Source of the DNA: Roseiflexus sp.
GTDB taxonomy: Bacteria; Chloroflexota; Chloroflexia; Chloroflexales; Roseiflexaceae
DNA length: 43,115 nucleotides
Direction of reading: 5' to 3'
NCBI GenBank assembly: GCA_017743475.1
Contig: JAGHYV010000039.1
Coordinates: 1 to 43,115 of the forward strand
In this document: piece after piece, positions 7,687 through 18,624 of the stretch
Layout of the letters: each line of letters opens with the position of its first letter
Numbering within the stretch: position 1 is the stretch's first letter
Notes under the pieces: generated by a model
The model's database searches: none
The model's input: only the letters and a program-made list of their open reading frames with translations
What the model was told of the DNA's origin: nothing
Made by a program: the position numbers and the translations under genes

Positions 7687-8610
7687 CTAAACATTCCCTC
7701 CAATTGATTGGCGGACAATCGCAGCTGCCTGCTGCTGGAGATTGGGTGCGTCGGCGGGGAGGGTCAACACGTTGGGCAATCGTCGGAACCAGGCGGGTTG
7801 ACGACGGGCGAAGGCGTGGGTATCGTACTTGAGACGGGCAATGGCTTCGTCGAGCGTGATGCGCCCCTCGAAGTATGGACGAAATTCACGATACCCCAGT
7901 CCTGACATTGAGGGCAGGTCCCAGTGATAGCCGCGTTCCAGCAGTCGGCGCACCTCGTCGAGCAAACCGGCGGCAATCATTGCTTCTACACGCGCATCGA
8001 TACGGGCATACAATACGGGTGCGGGCAGGGTGAGCCAGATCGTTACAATGCGGTAGGGCGGCGGTTGAACGGAACGCTGCTCCGAAATTGGTTTGCCGGT
8101 GGCTTCGTATACTTCGAGTGCGCGGATAATGCGGCGAATGTTATTGGGAGGAATGCTGGCGGCGGCAACCGGATCAATTTCCGCCAGACGTGTGTACAAT
8201 GCTGCTGCGCCGAGTTCTGCCGCCTGACGCTCGAGCGCGGCGCGTATATCGGGTCTGGGTGCCACACGCGGCAATTGCCAACCCTGAAGAACTGCTGCAA
8301 GGTATTGACCGGTTCCGCCAACGAGGAATGGTAACCGTCCCCGCGCTGCAATGTCGGCAATGGCTGCGGTGGCAAGATCCTGATAGACCGCCAGCGAGAA
8401 TGCTTGGTCCGGATCGACGATGTCGATCAGATGATGGGGAATAGCAGCGCGATCGGAAGGGGTGGGCTTGGCAGTGCCAATATCCATCCCCCGGTACACC
8501 TGGCGTGAGTCCGCCGAGACGATCTCGCCGTTAAACTGCTGCGCCAGTTGGATGCTCAGCGCCGTCTTTCCAACTGCAGTAGGACCGACGATGGCGATCA
8601 GTGGAATCAT
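7687..8610 (-). CDS. miaA: tRNA dimethylallyltransferase
   Basis: MiaA transfers a dimethylallyl group to N6 of A37 in tRNAs reading codons that begin with U. The 307-residue protein has the P-loop GPTAVGKT (residues 9-16), the signature DSRQVYRGMDIGTAKP (about 34-49), and PHHLIDIVDP. The catalytic/tRNA-binding LVGGTGQYL block and the C-terminal RQPAWFRR segment are also present. ATG at 8610 is a clean start. It lies 46 bases downstream of the PHP-domain gene on the same strand and is probably cotranscribed with it. Confidence 0.96.
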   Translation of the reverse strand: MIPLIAIVGPTAVGKTALSIQLAQQFNGEIVSADSRQVYRGMDIGTAKPTPSDRAAIPHHLIDIVDPDQAFSLAVYQDLATAAIADIAARGRLPFLVGGTGQYLAAVLQGWQLPRVAPRPDIRAALERQAAELGAAALYTRLAEIDPVAAASIPPNNIRRIIRALEVYEATGKPISEQRSVQPPPYRIVTIWLTLPAPVLYARIDARVEAMIAAGLLDEVRRLLERGYHWDLPSMSGLGYREFRPYFEGRITLDEAIARLKYDTHAFARRQPAWFRRLPNVLTLPADAPNLQQQAAAIVRQSIGGNV

Positions 8611-8656
8611 CGTACAAGCCTCTACGGGCGCAGCGGTGCTGCGCTCCTACTTCTCC

Positions 8657-9559
8657 TCAACCCACCCAGATCGGATTGGTCCACGCTTTTCTCCCGGCAT
8701 CATCGACGACTGTAACCCGGATGTATGGCACCTCTCCGATCCATGGCACGGAGAGCGTGCATGAGGTAATCGCCTGCCCCAACTGCCGTTGCGCGCGATC
8801 GTCTGGACCGATGACGAAGACGGCGCGCGCCGGTGAACAGCGCACCGTCAGGTGCCGTTCCGTAATGTCGATGTCTTCGATCTGCGGTCCCTGGGTCGAG
8901 TAGAAAGCGCCCTGTTTCAACGCTTCCAGGATCGCTTCAGGAGAGAGTTCTTCGGCGCGAACCTCCACCCAGGCAACGAACGTATCGGGACGAAAGGAGA
9001 AGTGCGCATCATCGGCGGCGTATGCCAGTAATCGCCTTCCCCGCGCCAGCAACATATCGCAGAAATACCATCCGTCACCCCGGTCATTGTCCCACACAGC
9101 AGTCGCATTGAATACCTCGACGGCGTGCGCTGCTTCGATAGACAGACCATCGTCGAGGGTCAGCGTGTACCAGGCAGGATGCGCAATTCCGACGAATGCT
9201 CCGGCTGCGGCAGCGCGCGCAGCGAGCGCTGGTCCTGTCTCATCGGGCGTTGGCGGTGCAAAGTCGTGTGGCAGGCCAACTGCGATAATGTGCCACAATC
9301 GACCGGCAGACGTCTGCGGGGCGTGCAGTTCAGCGCCGGGCAGGGTGGTGAAGCGCGCATCACGGAATGCACGGGTATCGGTGATCGGAAAGTTGTACTG
9401 GGGAAGAAAATGGTCGGTCAGCGCCAAAAAATCGTACCCTTGCGCGCGATAGGCGGCGATCACCTCCTCCGGAGGCAGTTCACCGTCGGAACGGTTAGAA
9501 TGGGTGTGCAGGTTGCCACGGTAGAAGCGTCCTGGCTTGCGAAACGGCAGGTTGTCCAT
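8657..9559 (-). CDS. PHP-domain metal-dependent phosphoesterase
   Basis: The protein is predicted to be a PHP (polymerase and histidinol phosphatase) hydrolase with a trinuclear metal site. From ATG 9559 (preceded by GGAAGGAGGGG) it has 300 residues. The N-terminal motif RGNLHTHSNRSDGELPPEEV gives HxH, followed by DFLALTDH. GIAHPAWY and EVFNA supply later metal ligands, and VAYADDAH-type residues (YAADDAHF) complete the site. The last 80 residues form a C-terminal domain with WVEV and AFYSTQGP, as in CehA/McbA-like and nucleic-acid-associated PHP proteins. The true substrate is unknown. Confidence 0.85.
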   Translation of the reverse strand: MDNLPFRKPGRFYRGNLHTHSNRSDGELPPEEVIAAYRAQGYDFLALTDHFLPQYNFPITDTRAFRDARFTTLPGAELHAPQTSAGRLWHIIAVGLPHDFAPPTPDETGPALAARAAAAGAFVGIAHPAWYTLTLDDGLSIEAAHAVEVFNATAVWDNDRGDGWYFCDMLLARGRRLLAYAADDAHFSFRPDTFVAWVEVRAEELSPEAILEALKQGAFYSTQGPQIEDIDITERHLTVRCSPARAVFVIGPDDRAQRQLGQAITSCTLSVPWIGEVPYIRVTVVDDAGRKAWTNPIWVG

Positions 9560-9637
9560 CGAACCCCTCCTTCCTCTCCCTTGCTCAAGTGCTATAGTAG
9601 ACGTATTGTAACTCAGGCGAGGAAAGCAGGTTATCAA

Positions 9638-9882
9638 TGTTTGCTAATTGGAACACGTGTGAAGATTGAGAATTGGAATCCGGTATGCCGAACTAACCGT
9701 GAGGCTAGTATAAACCGGTATTCGCCTTTGCCTTGGAGCTGAATCCCTTGGCTAGATGGGGCAAAGCCCGCCTGCGCAGGCTATACTAGATCATGTCATT
9801 TCTTCAAAGACCATAAGCTCTCTGCTGGGCGGGGCCAAGCCCGCCTGCGTGGCTAGAGCCGAATAATTGCCTGACAACCGCG
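9638..9882. repeat. Intergenic stretch with two copies of a dispersed repeat
   Basis: No gene is visible in this gap. It contains GGGGCAAAGCCCGCCTGC at 9758-9775 and a near copy GGGGCCAAGCCCGCCTGC at 9831-9848. The first is the exact inverse of GCAGGCGGGCTTTGCCCC at 30040-30057, 20 kb away. Each copy is followed by a GGCTA-type segment. It looks like decayed pieces of a dispersed intergenic element. Confidence 0.7.
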
Positions 9883-13045
<3,163 letters not shown>

Positions 13046-13326
13046 TGTGTTCAACGTTCAACGTGCCCCTTGCCTACCCCTGCAACTTTTTTCCCTTCAG
13101 AACCCTTGATATTGGGCGGCATCTCCAGCGCAGGCAGCAACCACTCTACTGCCGACGGGACAACGCAGCACAGAGTCATGGGGCAAGATCTCACCGCTCG
13201 GGGACATCCTGTGCCCCTTCCCACGGGTAACGTTCAGCGTTCAACCTGCAACCCTCGTGCCTCTTGACTCAATAAACACGTAGGAACCGCTATAACGTTC
13301 AATGTTCAACGTGTAACGTGCAACTC
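13046..13326 (-). repeat. Repeat-rich gap between lgt and the AlkP-like gene
   Basis: No gene is seen. CAACGTTCAACGTG near 13052-13065 is a fragment of the TTCAACG heptamer family. Two related blocks follow at about 13231-13270 and 13295-13340: each has CGTTCA..GTTCAAC, then TGCAACYCTCRTGCCTCTTG, about 70 bases apart. The second copy overlaps the last codons and stop of lgt. The blocks look like a decayed duplication. Confidence 0.7.
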
Positions 13327-14157
13327 TCATGCCTCTTGCCTCTGACCATGCCTCCGGTAGAGCAGCGTAGCCGCACTGACGATAGCTGCAAACGAAAGAA
13401 TATGCACGACGTTGAACGGCGTTCCGGGGAAAAACCATGAGTCAGTACGTAGAAACTCGATAAAGAAGCGCCCCAGCGGATACCACACCAGATACATGAG
13501 CAACACATCGCCATCGCGCAGTCGGTTGCCGTAGCGACGCCAGACGAAAAAGATCACTGTAAAGCCGATCAGGTTCCAGAGCGATTCGTACAGAAAAAGC
13601 GGGTGGAAGCGGGTCGTTTCCGGGAATGCTGCCAGGTCGCGGTACGGACCGATGCGATGTTCGGCGTCGATACGCAACCCCCACGGCAGGATCGTTGGCG
13701 GACCATAGAGTTCCTGGTTGATGAAGTTTGCCCAGCGACCGACCGCCTGTCCCAGCGGCAGACCGAGCGCAATTGCGTCAGCATACACGAGGAGTGGCAC
13801 CTTCCGCACGTGTGCAAACGCCCATAATCCAAGCGCGCCAAAGATGAACCCGCCAAAAATGTGCAGGCCCCCTTCCCATACCGCTAGAATGCTCACCGGA
13901 TTGCTCAGAAAGCGCCCCAATCCCTCCGGTCCACGCGGCGACTGGATGAACACATAGTAGAGGCGCGCACCGATCAACCCCGGAATCAACACCCAGAGCA
14001 ACAAGTCCCACACCGAGTCGCGGTCGAACCCGCGTCGCTCAATATGGTGGGAACCGACCCACGCCGCCAGCATAACGCCAGTTATGATCAGCACGCCATA
14101 CCAGCGCAGCGTCAGCGGACCGAGTTGAATAATGACGGGATCAACGGGAGGATACAT
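13327..14157 (-). CDS. lgt: Prolipoprotein diacylglyceryl transferase
   Basis: Lgt moves a diacylglyceryl group from phosphatidylglycerol to the lipobox cysteine of prolipoproteins in the cytoplasmic membrane. The 276-residue protein has about seven hydrophobic segments and the Lgt signature GRWANFINQE (140-149). Also conserved are RWYGVLI near 18-24, GARLYYVF near 63-70 and the GGLHIFGG loop at about 96-103 with the functional His. ATG 14157 lies 3 bases after the sulfatase-like stop, so the two are translationally close. The 3' end overlaps a degenerate repeat. Confidence 0.95.
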   Translation of the reverse strand: MYPPVDPVIIQLGPLTLRWYGVLIITGVMLAAWVGSHHIERRGFDRDSVWDLLLWVLIPGLIGARLYYVFIQSPRGPEGLGRFLSNPVSILAVWEGGLHIFGGFIFGALGLWAFAHVRKVPLLVYADAIALGLPLGQAVGRWANFINQELYGPPTILPWGLRIDAEHRIGPYRDLAAFPETTRFHPLFLYESLWNLIGFTVIFFVWRRYGNRLRDGDVLLMYLVWYPLGRFFIEFLRTDSWFFPGTPFNVVHILSFAAIVSAATLLYRRHGQRQEA

Positions 14158-14160
14158 AGG

Positions 14161-15699
14161 TTATTCAAGATATCCCAGTTCTCTTAAGCGCCGCTGCACT
14201 GTCGGATCATCAACCCCCTCAGCACGTCGGATGAGCGGCGCTGCGGCATCGGCGCGGCGCACAAAGGCACTGAGGCGCGCCTGAAGTTCTTCGACTCGTT
14301 CTGGCAACATCGTTGCCAGATTAATCGTTTCACGAGGATCGGCATCGAGATCGTACAACTCAACCTGGTCTTCCCCGGTCTGGATCAGTTTGTGTGAACC
14401 GCTGATCACTGCGCGGCGCGGTTGATCGAAGCGACGCGCACGCGCCAGATCGGGCTGGCGTCGCAGCATGATTCCCAGAACGTTTTGCAGCGGCTCCGCC
14501 TCACTGAAGACCGTGCCACCATCGGGATCGGCAGCGGGCGACTGCGCCAGCGAGCGATCACGCTCAATGCTGCTGGCAAGCCTGGCAGCGCTTAGCAGTG
14601 TGTGGAAGACTCGCCGCGACGACACCGGATGATCCACCACTGCACCTCGTGGAAAGTCACCATCTGGATCGCGTACTATCAGTGGCACATGGATCAGCTC
14701 GTTGTAGACCGACACCGTATGCCCGACGAGACCTTTTTCACCCAGGTGATCACCATGGTCAGCGCATATCAGCAACAGGGTGCGGTCAAGCGCACCACTC
14801 TCGCGCATGCGGCGCAGGAACATGCCAAGATGCGCATCCTGCGTAGCGACCTCAGCGTCGTATACATCGCTGAGCACATGGTGATATCGTTCGTCCGCTC
14901 CAGAGAGTGGGGCAAGCCAGCCGAATACATCACCGTTGAAGCGACGCACATAGCGCGCCGCTTCCCGGTCGCGGATCACGTCTGGCGCGAACCGTTCGAG
15001 CATCCGCCGATCCGGATGGTACGGCGTATGAACGCCCATCAGGTTGATAAAGGCAAAAATAGGCTGACCCGGCTCAACACCGCGCCGTTCGATCAGCAAA
15101 CGCGCAGCATCATTAAGCGATTTAGGCGTATTCCCCTTGAAACTGAGTGCCGTCTGCCATATTGGCACCATCAATGGCGTAAACGCGAATTCCAGCATCA
15201 GTTCAGAGTGCGCAAATGAGTTCTGAATACGATTAAGCATTGCTGCCAGGCGCCCCTTGAACCACTGGCGATAACGACTGATCAATCCTGGATGCGCGCC
15301 TGCCTGATTCGGGTACGAGGTTAGCAGACCGCTGTAATTCAGAAAACTCTCAAAACCGCGCCGCAATCCGTTATTGACAACACCCACCAGCGGGTTATTG
15401 CAGAATGCCGCCGTCATATATCCGCCTTCACGCAGACGTTCTGCCAAGGTCGGAATGCCGGAAGGGAGCGCCGCCGACGATTGGTTGGTCACATGCTCCG
15501 ATGGATAGAGACCAGTAAACATCGAAGCGTGCGATGGGATCGTCCACTGCGCAGTGGCAAAAGCACGACGGAAGAGAGTCGCTTCAGCTGCCAGCTCATC
15601 GAGGCAGGGCGAGATCGGTCGAGAGTAGCCGTAGCACGAAAGTCTATCGCAACGCTGGGTGTCCAGCACGAGCAGCACAATATCGGGGCGCCGACTCAC
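14161..15699 (-). CDS. Sulfatase-fold hydrolase lacking the formylglycine cysteine
   Basis: This 512-residue protein of the sulfatase family starts with PDIVLLVLDTQRCDRLSCYG, giving the metal-binding Asp residues. The nucleophile region reads AQWTIPSHASMFTG: the position normally holding the Cys or Ser converted to formylglycine (C/S-x-P-x-R) is Thr, and the Arg is His. Downstream ICADHGDHLGEKGLVGH supplies further metal ligands. It is probably a phosphohydrolase or phosphotransferase rather than a true sulfatase. The start is GTG 15699 with GGAGGATTATTT upstream. lgt follows after 3 bases. Confidence 0.83.
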   Translation of the reverse strand: MSRRPDIVLLVLDTQRCDRLSCYGYSRPISPCLDELAAEATLFRRAFATAQWTIPSHASMFTGLYPSEHVTNQSSAALPSGIPTLAERLREGGYMTAAFCNNPLVGVVNNGLRRGFESFLNYSGLLTSYPNQAGAHPGLISRYRQWFKGRLAAMLNRIQNSFAHSELMLEFAFTPLMVPIWQTALSFKGNTPKSLNDAARLLIERRGVEPGQPIFAFINLMGVHTPYHPDRRMLERFAPDVIRDREAARYVRRFNGDVFGWLAPLSGADERYHHVLSDVYDAEVATQDAHLGMFLRRMRESGALDRTLLLICADHGDHLGEKGLVGHTVSVYNELIHVPLIVRDPDGDFPRGAVVDHPVSSRRVFHTLLSAARLASSIERDRSLAQSPAADPDGGTVFSEAEPLQNVLGIMLRRQPDLARARRFDQPRRAVISGSHKLIQTGEDQVELYDLDADPRETINLATMLPERVEELQARLSAFVRRADAAAPLIRRAEGVDDPTVQRRLRELGYLE

Positions 15700-15739
15700 A
15701 AATAATCCTCCTCCGAAAACCGCTGGTTCGGATGAATGT

Positions 15740-15748
15740 AGTATACCA
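15740..15748 (-). promoter_or_regulatory. Extended -10 element for the sulfatase-lgt genes
   Basis: The minus strand reads TGGTATACT, a TGn extended -10 with a near-consensus hexamer, 41 bases before the GTG start at 15699. No clear -35 is visible. Confidence 0.5.
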
Positions 15749-15791
15749 CGTCAAGCGCCTGCGCATAACGTGGAGTGTGACGTAGGACGCA

Positions 15792-15903
15792 CTGGGAGAT
15801 AGAGATACACTCGCCTGTAACGCACTGCGTGTAGTATCGTATAAGCCAGGTAAAGCAGTGCCTGACTGGAATAGAGACGCACTTGCCTGTAACACACTGC
15901 GTG
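15792..15903 (+). repeat. Duplicated 38-40 bp block upstream of the fumarase-like gene
   Basis: Two copies at 15792-15831 and 15866-15903 share ATAGAGA, CGCCTGTAACGCACTGCGTG or TGCCTGTAACACACTGCGTG, 72 bases apart. They differ by a 2-base gap and a few substitutions. They fill the 270-base divergent region between the sulfatase-like gene and the + strand fumarase-like gene. They may be a decayed repeat or a pair of regulator sites. Confidence 0.7.
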
Positions 15904-15970
15904 ACCAGGAGCGCGCTGAAATTGTGTTAACATAGCAGTATGGACATCCCCAACGGAGAGGAGGAAACCA

Positions 15971-17425
15971 GTGTCCGAAGCATTCCGCATCGAGAGGGAC
16001 TCGCTCGGTGAAGTAAGAGTGCCAGCGAACGCACTCTATGGAGCACAGACGCAACGCGCTGTCATGAACTTTCCAGTCAGCGGCATGCGTCCATACCCGG
16101 CATTCGTCTGGGCGCAGGCGATGATCAAGCGCGCCGCGGCGGAAGTCAACCGTGATCTAGGACTATTCAACGATGTCACAATTGGCGACCGCGTTATCAG
16201 CGGGCGACAGATCGCCGATGCAATCATCCAGGCAGCGGACGAAGTGCTCCAAGGACAACACGCCGATCAATTCGTTGTTGACCCATTCCAGGCTGGCGCA
16301 GGCACTAGCCATAACATGAACCTCAACGAAGTGATTGCCAATCGCGCGAACCAGATCCTCGGCTTTGCGCTTGACGATCCGAAGAAGCCGGTCAGCCCAA
16401 ACGACCATGTTAACATGGCGCAGAGCACTAACGACACCATTCCAACTGCCATCCGCCTTGGCTGTCTCTGGCGCCTCAATGAATTGCTTGCCGCTATTGA
16501 TCGGCTCGCTGATGCACTCGAAGCTAAGGCACGGGAGTTTGATCCGGTCGTCAAATCGGGACGTACTCATTTGCAGGATGCCGTACCGATACGATTGGGA
16601 CAGGAGTTTGGCGCGTATGCACTGGCGGTGCGCAATGATCGTGAGCGGATCGAGAGTGCCGCCAACCGGCTGCGACGACTGGGCATTGGCGGCACAGCCG
16701 TCGGCAGCGGGTTGAATGCGCATCCCGAATACCATGAGCGAATGATCAAGCTCCTGTCGAAGTTGACCGGTCAGGAACTGCGCTCAGCAGGCAACCTGTT
16801 TGAAGCGATGCAGAACATGGCCGATCCGGCAGACTTTTCGGCGTCGCTACGCACACTGAGTATCACCCTGACCCGCATTGCCAATGATCTCCGTCTGCTT
16901 GCATCAGGACCAACGACCGGTCTGGATGAAATCCGGCTACCAGCGGTTCAACCCGGTTCGAGCATCATGCCCGGTAAAGTCAATCCAGTGCTGGCGGAAA
17001 TGCTGAACATGGCGTGCTTCCATGTGCAGGGATGCGATCTGACTGTTTCGCTCGCAGCGCAAGCCGGGCAACTCGAATTGAATGTGATGATGCCGATCAT
17101 CGCTCATAACCTGTTCGAGATGATGCACGTCCTCATTGGCGCTATCAACGCCTTCACCGAGAAGTGCGTGGTCGGCATTACCGCCAATCCCGAAAAGGCG
17201 GCTGGATGGCTGGCAAAGAACCCGATCCTGGTAACGGCGTTGAATCCGGTGATCGGGTACCTCAATGGCGCTGCGGTCGCCAAAGAAGCGCTGGCAACCG
17301 GCAAGACAATCAAGGAGGTGGTGGTTGAGAAGGGTCTCCTATCACCAGAACAGGTCGATGAACTGCTCAATGTACGCGCTATGACCGAAGGCGGCATTAT
17401 GGGCATCAGCGGCGGTGGCAGTTAA
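15971..17425 (+). CDS. fumC: Class II fumarate hydratase (fumarase/aspartase superfamily)
   Basis: The protein is predicted to interconvert fumarate and malate, in the TCA cycle and in the 3-hydroxypropionate bi-cycle if that operates here. The 484 residues contain GAGTSHNMNLNEVIANRA, GRTHLQDAVPIRLGQEF and the signature GSSIMPGKVNPV. The Gly in MPGKVNP favours fumarase (aspartase has MPAKVNP), while the GAGTS block is more aspartase-like, so L-aspartate ammonia-lyase is the main alternative. The start is GTG 15971 with GAGGAAACCA upstream. It is transcribed alone or with the ArsA-like gene 79 bases downstream. Confidence 0.8.
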   Translation: MSEAFRIERDSLGEVRVPANALYGAQTQRAVMNFPVSGMRPYPAFVWAQAMIKRAAAEVNRDLGLFNDVTIGDRVISGRQIADAIIQAADEVLQGQHADQFVVDPFQAGAGTSHNMNLNEVIANRANQILGFALDDPKKPVSPNDHVNMAQSTNDTIPTAIRLGCLWRLNELLAAIDRLADALEAKAREFDPVVKSGRTHLQDAVPIRLGQEFGAYALAVRNDRERIESAANRLRRLGIGGTAVGSGLNAHPEYHERMIKLLSKLTGQELRSAGNLFEAMQNMADPADFSASLRTLSITLTRIANDLRLLASGPTTGLDEIRLPAVQPGSSIMPGKVNPVLAEMLNMACFHVQGCDLTVSLAAQAGQLELNVMMPIIAHNLFEMMHVLIGAINAFTEKCVVGITANPEKAAGWLAKNPILVTALNPVIGYLNGAAVAKEALATGKTIKEVVVEKGLLSPEQVDELLNVRAMTEGGIMGISGGGS

Positions 17426-17446
17426 GCACTAGCGCATACGTAATCA

Positions 17447-17475
17447 CGACAGGCGTATCTCCGCCACGCCTGTTG
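17447..17475 (+). terminator. Hairpin after the fumarase-like gene
   Basis: CGACAGGCGT (17447-17456) pairs with ACGCCTGTTG (17466-17475), 10 bp including one G-U, around a 9-base loop. There is no U tract, so this is a weak or assisted terminator. Confidence 0.5.
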
Positions 17476-17504
17476 CCCGTCGGTACGAAGGACGTTTAAT
17501 AACC

Positions 17505-18611
17505 GTGGCAAACATTCTGGTGTACACTGGTTCTCCTGGGATTGGCATCAGCGTGGCTGCAGCCGCAGAGGCGGCGCGCGCTGCTGATGCTGGAAAGCGT
17601 ACGCTGCTGTTTGCGTACCGATCTACAGTGGGGCTGAGCGCACTCCTGGGTGTTCCCATTGGCAGCACGCCAACCGAAGTAGCGCCGCGTCTTGAAGCAA
17701 TGGTGCTTGATACCCGCAGCGAACTTGCTGCTGCCTGGAATGAGACGCGCACGACGCTGCCCCCGCCCTTCAGCGCCCTTGCTGGTGATGAATTGCCGCA
17801 ACCGCCTGCCTCTGATGCTGCATTCGCGCTGCTGCGCCTCCGTGAACTCGCTCCTCAATATGAGCGCATCGTTGTGGACGCAGGACCGCACCACGCCCTG
17901 ATTGAGGCGCTCGGCGTTCCCGATAATCTGCGCTGGATTGCAAAGTGGCTCATTGGTCTCAACGGTCAACCAGCGCAGGGACCGTTACTGCCGGGAATGC
18001 TGCTGCCGCCAGAGTTCACCAGCAATATGCGCCGTGTGCTGAAAGAAGCGGAACGATTGCGCAGTCTGCTCGATGCGCCTACAAGCAGCGTCTGTTACGT
18101 GTTACGCCCCGATGCCGCTGCACTAGCAGAAGCGCGACTGGCGATTCCCGCCATTCAACTCCATGGTCTGGCAATCGGCGCCCTAGTTGCCGGTCCGCTG
18201 CTGCCGACCAACCCAGATGACGCGCGCCTGGCGCCGCTCGAACGGTTGCAGGCAGCGCTGGTTGACGAAGCCGCAGCGCTCTGGAGGACACGACCACTGT
18301 TCAAACTCGACATCGGGGCGACTACCGGTGGTCATATGCCATTGCTGCTTGCCGGACGGGCGATGGGGGATGCTGGCGCGGCAAACGTGCGTGCGCCGAT
18401 TGGCAACGATTATCACGGTGAACCGGCGCTGACCATTGAACTACCTGGCCTGCCGCAGGGCGCGATTGGGTTGACGCTGAGCGGGGATGACCTGATCGTG
18501 CGGATCGGACCGTACCGGCGGTGCATACCGCTGCCGACCCGCCTGCGTGGAACCAGCGCGATCCGCGCTACCCGTGAGGGAGATTTGCTTATCGTGCGAC
18601 GACGAACGTAG
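17505..18611 (+). CDS. ArsA/Get3-like protein with a degenerate ATP-binding site
   Basis: The 368-residue protein has the layout of bacterial ArsA-family ATPases. The N-terminal P-loop region reads TGSPGIGISVAAAAEA where family members have GKGGVGKT, so both the deviant-Walker A lysine and the P-loop lysine are missing. RTLLFAYRSTVGLSALLG corresponds to the Walker A' segment, and RIVVDAGPHHALIEALGVP to the DxAPTGHxLRLL region. The last about 70 residues (ALTIELPGLPQGAIGLTLSGDDLIVRIGPYRR) match the Hsp20-like domain that ends many bacterial ArsA proteins. It probably binds a client or partner without hydrolysing ATP. GTG 17505. It converges with the DA1-like gene, 13 bases apart. Confidence 0.75.
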   Translation: MANILVYTGSPGIGISVAAAAEAARAADAGKRTLLFAYRSTVGLSALLGVPIGSTPTEVAPRLEAMVLDTRSELAAAWNETRTTLPPPFSALAGDELPQPPASDAAFALLRLRELAPQYERIVVDAGPHHALIEALGVPDNLRWIAKWLIGLNGQPAQGPLLPGMLLPPEFTSNMRRVLKEAERLRSLLDAPTSSVCYVLRPDAAALAEARLAIPAIQLHGLAIGALVAGPLLPTNPDDARLAPLERLQAALVDEAAALWRTRPLFKLDIGATTGGHMPLLLAGRAMGDAGAANVRAPIGNDYHGEPALTIELPGLPQGAIGLTLSGDDLIVRIGPYRRCIPLPTRLRGTSAIRATREGDLLIVRRRT

Positions 18612-18624
18612 CCTCCTTACGAGA

